Source: Collinsella sp. AF20-14LB (GTDB taxonomy: Bacteria; Actinomycetota; Coriobacteriia; Coriobacteriales; Coriobacteriaceae). From it: a stretch of DNA of 64,000 nucleotides. A program made the translations under genes and the position numbers. Below are positions 1 to 6,967 of this stretch, piece by piece (positions within the stretch are counted from its first letter, which is position 1; each line of letters starts with the position of its first letter). The notes below the pieces were generated by a model. That model was given only the letters and a program-made list of their open reading frames with translations. It was not told the origin of the DNA and searched no databases. The DNA lies in the NCBI RefSeq assembly GCF_003459505.1, contig NZ_QRWD01000007.1, positions 62,001 through 126,000 of the forward strand, read 5' to 3'.

Positions 1-501
1 GTCCGTCGCCAGCGCGGGCGTACCGTTAACACTCCAAGTACCCGTCGTGCCCGTCGCCCTCACGCTCAATGTTGCATTGACGTCCTTGTCGTTAACCTTG
101 TTCTTGTCGCCCAGTAGATGGTTGTAAATGCGAAAGGTAAAGGAGCAGTTTTCCCCACTCGTGTCGGCGATGACGCTTCGGACGGCAATTTCCCCGTCAT
201 TTAGGTTCTCGCTCGTATAACCCGTGAGCATGTCCGAGGCAAACAGCGCCCGCGACGTGCCCGAAACGGCAACCGACTTAAGGAAGTCGCCCGCCAAAAA
301 GGCCGTGTAGGTAAGGTAGGTACCCGTCACAATCGCGACGGCGCACAGCAGCACTGCAACCGCCCACAGACGCTTGCGCGCTTTGGAAGCAGGGGCCGCC
401 GACTCCGCCAAGCGAGACTTCGCCCTAGAATCATCGGCCTGCGCAAAGTGCTTGCCAACAGGCCTTGCGATTTCATTTTGCTCATTCTTGTCTTTCTTCA
501 T
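1..501 (-). CDS. Single-pass membrane-anchored extracellular protein, C-terminus cut by window edge
   Basis: The reading frame is open from an ATG at 501 to the window edge, giving 167 residues without a stop. A good ribosome site (GGGAGGGG, 6 nt upstream) supports the start. The first ~45 residues are charged and hydrophilic, followed by one membrane segment (about residues 46-66, ending VTGTYLTYTAF) and an extracellular Thr/Asn/Ser-rich part. It begins 20 nt after the stop of the next upstream gene and is third in a tandem set of similarly built proteins, so an operon is likely. The extracellular part may be a TasA/camelysin-like beta-sandwich, but this is weak. No enzyme motif is visible. 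Confidence 0.75.
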   Translation of the reverse strand, partial: MKKDKNEQNEIARPVGKHFAQADDSRAKSRLAESAAPASKARKRLWAVAVLLCAVAIVTGTYLTYTAFLAGDFLKSVAVSGTSRALFASDMLTGYTSENLNDGEIAVRSVIADTSGENCSFTFRIYNHLLGDKNKVNDKDVNATLSVRATGTTGTWSVNGTPALATD

Positions 502-521
502 CAGGCGCCCCTCCCTTCCTG

Positions 522-1334
522 CTACTGGTTGCCGTTCGTGCCGCGAGCGATTAGGTACACCATGTCGGTCTCTTTGACGTTTGAGATGTTTTTGGTGCCG
601 TCCGCGCTGGGCACAACACCTGGATTCCACGTACATTCGATGATGAAGTTCGTGGCGGCGTTGGCTTTTGTACCATCCCAGCCGTCCAAATATTTTTGTT
701 GGAACGTGTGGCAACGGTAAAGCGGGCGGGCGTTCTGCTGGACTTTGTCATAAGTACCGTAAGTCGGATCGTTTGCCTCAAGCTCTTTAGCCAACGTATT
801 TGTCTCGTCAGCGGGGTTAATAAAAGTAAACGTAATCGGGGTGCCCGGGTCCTTCTTGCTCCATGAGTAGATGCGGTTGAGCCCGTCGAGACCGACCACA
901 TCGCCCGTCGTTGTCGACGGGTCGTTGACCGTCACGCGGTACACGTTGATTGTCAGCCCCGTGATATTCGTGGTATTTGCCACCTGCAGCTCAAACGCCT
1001 GGCCAGCGCCGGGATTATCGTCATTGTCACTCTGCACACAAAACGCGCGCCGGATAGTCACCGTGCCATCGTCGTTCATCACATCGCCGCGCGACTCGTC
1101 ATACGAAATCTCGATGGGCTCAATGGCCGTCTGGTTGGGACCCAGCACCTTGAGCCGTGCCGGCGTTTGGATCTTGCCCACCGTAGACAGACTTTTGCTG
1201 CCCACAAACCACGAGAGCGATAGGCCAATTACAAGAACGATTGCCGCCAAGAGCACCAAAACCACAAGGGCTTGTGCGCGATGGTTATCTATCCAATTGT
1301 GGGCGTCGTCGAGGCGCGTTTGCATGGTACTCAT
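522..1334 (-). CDS. Membrane-anchored extracellular protein, second gene of surface cluster
   Basis: 270 residues. A short cytoplasmic N-terminus is followed by one hydrophobic segment (about residues 20-45) and a ~225-residue extracellular region rich in Thr, Asn and Asp. Four Cys lie outside the membrane (RRAFCVQS, RPLYRCHT and IIECTW regions), so disulfides are possible. Its ATG overlaps the stop of the preceding gene (ATGA), a sign of translational coupling. The build matches its two neighbours: anchor, then a beta-rich domain with phrases such as GLTINVYRV that parallel GVTINLSRV in the neighbour. Structural or adhesive surface subunit is inferred; no function is recognised. Confidence 0.7.
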   Translation of the reverse strand: MSTMQTRLDDAHNWIDNHRAQALVVLVLLAAIVLVIGLSLSWFVGSKSLSTVGKIQTPARLKVLGPNQTAIEPIEISYDESRGDVMNDDGTVTIRRAFCVQSDNDDNPGAGQAFELQVANTTNITGLTINVYRVTVNDPSTTTGDVVGLDGLNRIYSWSKKDPGTPITFTFINPADETNTLAKELEANDPTYGTYDKVQQNARPLYRCHTFQQKYLDGWDGTKANAATNFIIECTWNPGVVPSADGTKNISNVKETDMVYLIARGTNGNQ

Positions 1335-2353
1335 GAGCTCACGCCCTCCTGAGCGCTAATTCTAAGTTGGATGTAATCGACCTTATCGCCGATCTGCTCA
1401 TCCGCATTGTTGTACAGCGCCGAGCAAATGGCGGCATCGCTGGAGGTCATGCTGGCCGAAACCGTGGGAGCGCTGGCGGCTGGCACGTCACTTGCCGTGC
1501 CGAAGAAGTAGTTCGTTTTGTTCGCGTTCATATCCGCTTGCAGAGCGCCGTAACCGTAGTCGGTCGTCTTGTCGGCCGGCGCAAACAGATTCTTGTAGTA
1601 ATTGGTGTTGCCCGTAAGGACAAAGTTCTGGAAGTACTCCGGCCACACCCAGTACAGGTTCACGTCTACTGACTCTGTGGTCTCGCTCGACCCCTTCTTG
1701 CAAAATTTGCTCTTGGGAATCTCGATCTTGCTATCGGACACGCGCCCCGAGTAGTATCCGTTCTGGTCGCAGCTCGTAAAGAACAGCAAATGGCCCTTAG
1801 CCAAGCCAAGGAGCGTTTGTGCATCAGGCGTCAGCGCTTTTCCGTCCTCAACAACGACATTGCCCGTGACTTTAAGCACGCGTGACAAGTTAATCGTGAC
1901 TCCGTTCAGGTCATCCACCAGCGGCTTTACCGTAAACGTAATCTTGCCGCGAGCACCCGGGTACAGAGAGCCTGCGGTCTCGTTGTTCAGGTTGGAGGTG
2001 AGCGTCACCGTCATGGCGTCGGCCGTATCTAGGTCGGCGATAGTTTGCTTTTCCTCGGCCGTGCGCTCGTAATAGCCCACGTGGGCGTTGGACTCGCCCT
2101 CGCCCTCGGCGGTCAGCGTGTACCGATCCGCCTTCGCCCCGATCGTACTCCCCGTGGCGCTCACGCGGTTGTTCGCGGCAAACCAGGCCAGGCATGCAAA
2201 GATGGCAACGATGGCGGCCAGAACAAACAGACCGCTCACCAGGAAATCCTTCCAGAAATCCTTGAGGGTCCGCACATGCTCGTCGGCAGCTTGGCGGTAC
2301 TCGGCCGCAGTCTTGTGCTGCTGGAGCTCGCTATGTCGGTCCATGCCACTCAT
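1331..2353 (-). CDS. Membrane-anchored extracellular protein, first gene of surface cluster (TasA-like?)
   Basis: 340 residues: a cytoplasmic N-terminus (1-38), one membrane segment (about 39-60) and a large extracellular part. It contains SLYPGARGKITFTVKP followed by GVTINLSRV, and later VNLYWVWPEYFQN; this order (a proline-glycine-rich entry strand, then a WxWP phrase) recalls SipW-dependent TasA/camelysin proteins of Firmicutes. That assignment is by eye and tentative. The start ATG has a poor ribosome site; a second in-frame ATG lies 9 nt downstream. It is first of three co-directional genes, coupled to the next by a 4-nt overlap. Confidence 0.7.
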   Translation of the reverse strand: MSGMDRHSELQQHKTAAEYRQAADEHVRTLKDFWKDFLVSGLFVLAAIVAIFACLAWFAANNRVSATGSTIGAKADRYTLTAEGEGESNAHVGYYERTAEEKQTIADLDTADAMTVTLTSNLNNETAGSLYPGARGKITFTVKPLVDDLNGVTINLSRVLKVTGNVVVEDGKALTPDAQTLLGLAKGHLLFFTSCDQNGYYSGRVSDSKIEIPKSKFCKKGSSETTESVDVNLYWVWPEYFQNFVLTGNTNYYKNLFAPADKTTDYGYGALQADMNANKTNYFFGTASDVPAASAPTVSASMTSSDAAICSALYNNADEQIGDKVDYIQLRISAQEGVSS

Positions 2354-2573
2354 CGTTTACGCTTGCCCTGCTCGCGGGCGTGCCATCCTTTCCGCTTGGT
2401 TGCGCTCAGCCTATTGCTCGTAGGCATAGAATTCAGGCAGAATACAACACCATACGATAAGGTAAAAGAATAGCATTGACCTGCGGTTTACTCCACAGCG
2501 CAAGCCTTAATGATGTCTTAAAAGTCAAACCCTTGATGCAAGGGAACCAGGGACGCTCTTATTGGCAAAAAAG

Positions 2574-2602
2574 CGGGGAGCACCGATACGGCACTCCCCG
2601 CC
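2574..2602 (-). terminator. Intrinsic terminator of the flavin oxidoreductase gene
   Basis: On the minus strand a GCGGGGAG...CTCCCCGC hairpin with a short loop is followed directly by six T residues (the A-run at 2568-2573). It sits about 25 nt past the stop of the gene that ends at 2629. The rest of 2354-2628 holds nothing recognisable beyond the likely promoter area of the surface cluster. Confidence 0.85.
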
Positions 2603-2628
2603 CACTCAATACGCGATAGCTTTCTTGC

Positions 2629-4659
2629 TTAAAGCTCGTTGGCCGCGTGATACGCCGTGCGAATGGCGCTCGCGATGTCGGCGGTGCGCTCGCCCGAGCA
2701 GTCGCCCACGCAGGTCACGGGCACCGTCACGCCGTCCAGGTCAAACGCGTTGGCCTTGGAGCCCACGGCCATCACCACGTAATCGCAGGCGATCTTCACC
2801 GGCTCCTCGACGCCGTCCTCGGCGGTGCGAACGGCCTCCACACCCTCGTCGGTAATGGCGGTCAGGCGGGTCTTCACGTGCTGTTCCACGTTGTGCTCTG
2901 CAAAGTCGCTCATGATCAGCGGCAGAATGGTCTCGGACTCGCCCGCGGCAATCTTGTCGAGCATCTCCACGATCGCCACCTCGCAGCCGTGCTGCAGCAG
3001 GTACTCGGCAGTCTCGGTGCCCACCAGGCCACCGCCAATGACGGCGACGCGCCCGCTGAGCTCCACCTTGCCGGCCAGCACGTCCCAGCTCGAGACGACC
3101 TTCTCCGAGTCGGCGCCCGGAACGGGGATGACCACGTCGTGCGCGCCCACGGCCACAATCGCGGCGTCGGCGGCGTTGAGGTCCTCAGCGGTAGCGGCAT
3201 GGTTGAGCTCAACCTTCACGCCCAGGCCAGGCAGAATCTTCTCGTAGTACTCGACCGAGCGCATAATCTCGTCCTTGCGCGGAGGCGCAGCAGCCAGCAC
3301 AATCTGGCCGCCCAGATGATCGCTCGCCTCGTAGACAGTCACGTCGTAGCCGCGCTTGGCCGCCACGCGCGCGGCCTCCAGGCCGGCGATGCCGCCGCCC
3401 ACCACGGCGATCTTCTTGTCGCCCTCGCCCGGCTTAATGGCGATGGTCGCCTCGTCGCCGTTCTCGGCGTTGAGCACACACGAGATGTACTTGCGGTTTT
3501 GAATCGCGTCGACGCAGCCCTTGTTGCAGTTGAGGCACTCGCGAATGGGCTCACCCGTGGCGGCCTTCAGTGCAATGTCGGGGTCGCACATGAGCGAGCG
3601 GCCGTAGGCGATGATATCGGCCGCGCCGTCTTCCAGAATCTTCTCGCCGGCCTCGACCGAAACCACGCGGCCGACGGTTGCCACCGGCACGGAGATCAGG
3701 GCCTTGACGCGCTCGGCCACGGGCAGAGTCCAGTTGTAGGGCATGGCGCCCATGGGCGGAATGGTGTCGCCCATGTTGCCGGTGTGGTTGGCCTGTGCGA
3801 CCTGGATCATATCGATGCCCGCGCCCTCGAGCAGCTTGGCGAACTCGCAGGCCTCGTCGGGCTGCAGGCCGCCCTTGCCGCGCGGCGTGCCGTCGGGGTT
3901 CTCCATGATCACAGGGAGCTTGTACTCCACCATCAGCTGCGGTGCGGCTTCCTTAATGGCAGCGACGACCTCCAGCGCATAGCGAACGCGGTTCTCGAAC
4001 GAGCCACCGTACTCGTCGGTACGCTTGTTGAGGATCGCGGAGCACAGCGAACCCACCAGGCGGTCGCCGTGGACCTCGATGGCGTCGATGCCGGCCTGCT
4101 GCGCGCGGGCGGCCGAGGCGGCGATAGCCTCCTTGATCTGGGTGAGTTGCTCCACAGTGGCCTCGTTCACAAAATGCTGCATGTCGTGGTGCAGCTTGGC
4201 GTAGGCCTGGTTGCGGATCTCGTTGGACTCGGCCATCTTGGCGGCAAAGGTCTCCTCGTCGCCGGCGGCCTTGGCCTCCTGCGCGGCCTTGGCGGCGGCC
4301 ATGGAGCCCATGACCATGCGGCCGACGCCGGGCACGTCGTACTCGGGGTGGAACAGCTGCAGCGCGACCTTGGCACCGTGCTTGTGGACGGTGTCGGCCA
4401 GCGCCTTAAACGTGGGGATCTGGGCGTCGGTCGCCAGCTTGGGCGTGGGGCTCGCGGTCATGACGGGAGCGACGTCGCCAATGACGATGTAACTCACGCC
4501 GCCGCGGGCCAGGCGCTCGTAAAAAGCCAGGCTGCGCTCGCCAATGGAACCGTCGCGCTCCTCGTAGCCGGTGGTCAGCGGCGGGAACATAATGCGGTTT
4601 TTGAGCTCAAGGGGCCCAACCGTAATGGGCTGGAGCAGCTTGGATGCAGGTGCGGTCAT
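2629..4659 (-). CDS. NADH:flavin oxidoreductase / 2,4-dienoyl-CoA reductase-type flavoprotein
   Basis: 676 residues, the usual length of the old-yellow-enzyme plus pyridine-nucleotide-disulfide-oxidoreductase family (DCR, BaiCD/BaiH, TMADH). The N-terminal half is an FMN-binding TIM barrel (LKNRIMFPP start; NKRTDEYGGSFENR near residue 210). A [4Fe-4S] motif CxxCxxGC plus a fourth Cys follows near residues 375-395. FAD and NAD Rossmann motifs lie near residues 417 (VVGGGIAGLE) and 538 (VIGGGLVGTE). The conserved 'HGxHGYL' stretch reads HGDRLVGSL here, so the usual active-site Tyr/His is not obvious. The enzyme should reduce an activated C=C bond with NAD(P)H; the substrate (enoyl compound, steroid or bile acid) cannot be told. 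Start supported by GAGAGGA. Confidence 0.9.
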   Translation of the reverse strand: MTAPASKLLQPITVGPLELKNRIMFPPLTTGYEERDGSIGERSLAFYERLARGGVSYIVIGDVAPVMTASPTPKLATDAQIPTFKALADTVHKHGAKVALQLFHPEYDVPGVGRMVMGSMAAAKAAQEAKAAGDEETFAAKMAESNEIRNQAYAKLHHDMQHFVNEATVEQLTQIKEAIAASAARAQQAGIDAIEVHGDRLVGSLCSAILNKRTDEYGGSFENRVRYALEVVAAIKEAAPQLMVEYKLPVIMENPDGTPRGKGGLQPDEACEFAKLLEGAGIDMIQVAQANHTGNMGDTIPPMGAMPYNWTLPVAERVKALISVPVATVGRVVSVEAGEKILEDGAADIIAYGRSLMCDPDIALKAATGEPIRECLNCNKGCVDAIQNRKYISCVLNAENGDEATIAIKPGEGDKKIAVVGGGIAGLEAARVAAKRGYDVTVYEASDHLGGQIVLAAAPPRKDEIMRSVEYYEKILPGLGVKVELNHAATAEDLNAADAAIVAVGAHDVVIPVPGADSEKVVSSWDVLAGKVELSGRVAVIGGGLVGTETAEYLLQHGCEVAIVEMLDKIAAGESETILPLIMSDFAEHNVEQHVKTRLTAITDEGVEAVRTAEDGVEEPVKIACDYVVMAVGSKANAFDLDGVTVPVTCVGDCSGERTADIASAIRTAYHAANEL

Positions 4660-4802
4660 GGATATTCCTCTCTTGTAGGCGCGGCGGCGATGATGCCGCG
4701 TAGTTGTCTAAAGGATATGGCATGGGAGCACGGGAGTACAACGAAAAATCGGCGGACAGCAGGTAGCGGCAGGTGGATGGGGCGGGGCCGGCTGCCGGTT
4801 TG

Positions 4803-4857
4803 TCTCGATCTGTAACAACAACTCGGCAAAATCCGTCCCTCGTGTTACAGATTTAGA
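4803..4857. repeat. 55-bp palindromic repeat, copy A
   Basis: Arms TCTCGATCTGTAACA and TGTTACAGATTTAGA (15 nt each, near-complementary) flank a 25-nt loop. It is one of five copies in the window; all are exactly 55 bp long. Copy B starts 81 bp later. The intergenic stretch 4660-5027 contains only these two copies and the tRNA terminator. Confidence 0.85.
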
Positions 4858-4883
4858 CAAACGGAGACCGTCCTGCCGAAAGA

Positions 4884-4938
4884 TCTCAATCTGTAACACC
4901 TAGCCGCCCAAATCGGGTCTAGATGTTACAGATCGAGA
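4884..4938. repeat. 55-bp palindromic repeat, copy B
   Basis: Arms TCTCAATCTGTAACA and TGTTACAGATCGAGA with a 25-nt loop of unrelated sequence. It is separated from copy A by 26 bp. It lies just downstream of the initiator tRNA terminator, so it is unlikely to be part of that transcript. Confidence 0.85.
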
Positions 4939-4988
4939 TTTTGTTTGAGAGGCCGAGAATTGGACCGAAAATACGGTCCCGGAATAAC

Positions 4989-5018
4989 AAAAAAGCTCGC
5001 CGGCTAGGCCGACGAGCT
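4989..5018 (-). terminator. Terminator of the initiator tRNA gene
   Basis: Read on the minus strand, AGCTCGTCGGC and GCCGGCGAGCT form an 11-bp stem (one G-T pair) closed by a 3-nt loop and followed by a T-run. It begins 10 nt beyond the encoded CCA end of the tRNA. Confidence 0.9.
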
Positions 5019-5027
5019 GCAAGTTCT

Positions 5028-5104
5028 TGGTCGCGGGGGCAGGATTTGAACCTACGACCTCCGGGTTATGAGCCCGGCGAGCTACCAGACTGCTCCACCC
5101 CGCA
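5028..5104 (-). tRNA. Initiator tRNA-fMet (CAT)
   Basis: A complete 77-nt cloverleaf with encoded CCA. The anticodon CAT is at 5070-5068. The anticodon stem has the three consecutive G-C pairs (GGGCTCATAACCC) that mark bacterial initiators. The acceptor stem pairs GCGGGG with CCCCGC, leaving position 1 (U) opposite position 72 (G); most initiators have a C-A mismatch here, but a non-Watson-Crick pair is what matters. T-stem and GGTTCAAATCC loop are normal. A strong terminator follows. Confidence 0.96.
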
Positions 5105-5300
5105 ATGTCTGGGCGCCTCATGTGCGCAAGAAAGAATATTACGTGAGAGTTCGGTAAACGGCAAGGAAAATCTCGTAGAGCATAATTCCTTCATATTTAA
5201 ACCCCTCAGCCCCTATCACCGTGAACGAATCGAAGCCGAGCGCCGCCGACGGCACGTATACAATGGTGCGCGTCCTTTTACGCCGACACCTGGAGTAGAC

Positions 5301-6074
5301 ATGCTGCTCGCTATCGATATGGGAAACACGCAGACGGCCATGGGTCTGTTTGACGGAGACGAGCTGGTGCAGTCGTGGCGCATGCCCACCGACCGCTCCT
5401 ATACCGCCGACGAGATCCACGTGCGTCTGATGGGCTTCTTTAAGATGTACGACCTCTCGCTCGACGCGGTCGACGCGATCGCCTTCGCCGGCGTGGTGCC
5501 GCAACTCTCGCGCGAGTGGCACACCGTGGCCAACCGCATCGCGGCAGACGCCATCGTCATTGGGCCGCAGACTGCCGCCGTGACCAAGCTGCGTGCGGCA
5601 CGCCCTCAGGCCGTTGGTGCCGACCGCATCGCCAACGCCGTCGCTGCCGAGACCTTCTACGGCGCCCCAGCGATCGTGGTGGACTTTGGCACCGCAACCA
5701 ATATCGACGTCATCGACGAGGACGGCTATTACATTGGCGGAGCGATTGCGCCGGGCATCCGCATTTCGATGGACGCGCTCGCCGCCCGAGCCGCCAAGCT
5801 CGCTAGCGTTCCGCTCGAGGCGCCCGAGCACGCCATCGGCCGCGATACCGAGGAGTGCATCAAGGTCGGCGCCGTAACGGGCGCCGCCGCCATGGCCGAG
5901 GGCCTGGTCGCGCGCATGAAGCGCGAGCTGGGGCGCGAAGACGCCACCGTTATCGCCACGGGCGGCCTCGCCAGCATCGTTGCCGATTCGACCGACGCCT
6001 TCGACATAGTCGACGGCCAGCTCACCATTAAGGGCATCTGCGAAATCTACCGCCGCATGCAGAGGCTGGGGTAA
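5301..6074 (+). CDS. coaX: Type III pantothenate kinase
   Basis: 257 residues, normal for CoaX. It phosphorylates pantothenate with ATP in the first step of coenzyme A synthesis and belongs to the ASKHA fold, unlike CoaA. The N-terminal phosphate loop reads DMGNTQT; GADRIAN, DFGTATNID and GGAIAPGI are the family's substrate and nucleotide motifs. The open frame continues upstream through the tRNA strand, but the ATG at 5301 has a proper ribosome site (TGGAG) and starts exactly at the conserved MLLAIDMGNT. It is transcribed away from the tRNA; a possible -10 (TATACAAT) lies near 5256. Confidence 0.95.
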   Translation: MLLAIDMGNTQTAMGLFDGDELVQSWRMPTDRSYTADEIHVRLMGFFKMYDLSLDAVDAIAFAGVVPQLSREWHTVANRIAADAIVIGPQTAAVTKLRAARPQAVGADRIANAVAAETFYGAPAIVVDFGTATNIDVIDEDGYYIGGAIAPGIRISMDALAARAAKLASVPLEAPEHAIGRDTEECIKVGAVTGAAAMAEGLVARMKRELGREDATVIATGGLASIVADSTDAFDIVDGQLTIKGICEIYRRMQRLG

Positions 6075-6121
6075 GGCGGGGTTTAAGTCGAGCGCGAGCG
6101 GCGAACTAGGCAACGCATCGG

Positions 6122-6166
6122 TCCTATTCCTCAAAATCGAAAATTTTTCAGTTTTGAGGAATAGGA
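6122..6166. repeat. 45-bp AT-rich perfect palindrome downstream of coaX
   Basis: TCCTATTCCTCAAAA (6122-6136) and its exact complement (6152-6166) form a 15-bp stem with a 15-nt A/T-rich loop. It is AT-rich against a GC-rich background, and its geometry (15-bp arms) resembles the 55-bp repeats although the sequence differs. It may act as a terminator for coaX, but no T-run follows. Confidence 0.7.
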
Positions 6167-6199
6167 AGCTGGCGAACCATTCCCCCAGACAGGCGAAAA

Positions 6200-6225
6200 C
6201 CCTCCCCGGCGCGTGCCGAGAAGGG
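6200..6225. terminator. Bidirectional terminator between coaX and the biotin-ligase-like gene
   Basis: CCCTCCCCGGC and GCCGAGAAGGG form an 11-bp stem (with G-T pairs) around a GCGT loop. On the minus strand it is followed by TTTT (after the 6266 stop); on the plus strand by CTTTGTTGT. Confidence 0.75.
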
Positions 6226-6265
6226 CTTTGTTGTCGTCGCTATCTTTTGCTGTGGGCGCCGCGCG

Positions 6266-6967
6266 CTACAGCCCGCGAATGCGCACGGCCTCGGGCGGAA
6301 ACTCTTGCTCACCGGCGTCAGTCTTAATGGTCGCGCGACCCCAGATGTCCAGGCCCGCAAACACGCCGACCGCGAGCGGCAGGCCGTTGGGCGACACCGC
6401 CGCGACCTGACGACCCAGCAGCGGCACCATATCGAAGTACTCGCCCAGCACCGGGGCCAGCGGGCCGGCAGCGCCCTGTGGTGTGTTGGCGGCAACCGCC
6501 CAGGCGTCAACGCGAGCGAGCACCGCCGCGGCCAATGCCTCGACCAGTACCTCGTCGCCCATATCCACGCCGAGCTCGTCCAGTGCCGAACGCTCAATAT
6601 CCACCGTCACCGCGGCAAACATGCCCGCGGCACCGGCACCGCCGTTGACGGCGACGCGCGCGAGCGACGTCTCAAACGCAGGCGCGCCGCACACGATGTC
6701 ACTCGGCCACTGGATGCCCACCTTGCCGGCAAGTCCCAGGCCCGGCGTTGCGGCCGTGCCCGCGAGCGCGTCCATCATGCCCATTGCGGCCACAAACGGC
6801 AGACCGTGGAAGGCGTGCATGTTCACATCGGGGCGCACGACCAGCGAAAACGTCAGCGATGCATCGCCCGCGCTCCACGCGCACCGGCCCGCGGACGCAC
6901 CCTCGCGGCCCGCGTCACGCGCCGCGTCGAGCTCGGTACCGGCGGCAACAGCATTCATCTCAATCAT
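6266..6967 (-). CDS. Divergent biotin-protein-ligase-like protein
   Basis: 233 residues. The order of features follows the BirA/BPL catalytic domain: a strand LTFSLVVRP, a core motif VGIQWPSDIV (compare IKWPND in BirA), LARVAVNGG, and a C-terminal domain PLLGRQVAAV...GVFAGLDIWGRA. There is no N-terminal helix-turn-helix. The catalytic Lys of KWPND is Gln and the biotin-loop GRGRxGR is not recognisable (GREGASAGR at most), so ligase activity is doubtful. Its ATG directly follows the stop of folPK, so it is probably co-transcribed with it. Alternative: a related lipoate-ligase-fold protein with another role. Confidence 0.6.
   Translation of the reverse strand: MIEMNAVAAGTELDAARDAGREGASAGRCAWSAGDASLTFSLVVRPDVNMHAFHGLPFVAAMGMMDALAGTAATPGLGLAGKVGIQWPSDIVCGAPAFETSLARVAVNGGAGAAGMFAAVTVDIERSALDELGVDMGDEVLVEALAAAVLARVDAWAVAANTPQGAAGPLAPVLGEYFDMVPLLGRQVAAVSPNGLPLAVGVFAGLDIWGRATIKTDAGEQEFPPEAVRIRGL

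Noticed and set aside
2647..4815. Long open frame (722 codons) on the plus strand opposite the flavin oxidoreductase gene
   Set aside because: Its product is His/Ala/Gly/Val-rich with no family pattern; it is the antisense frame of a clear gene in GC-rich DNA.
4923..5300. N-terminal extension of coaX through the tRNA region
   Set aside because: It would translate the complement of the tRNA; the ATG at 5301 has a ribosome site and matches the family start.
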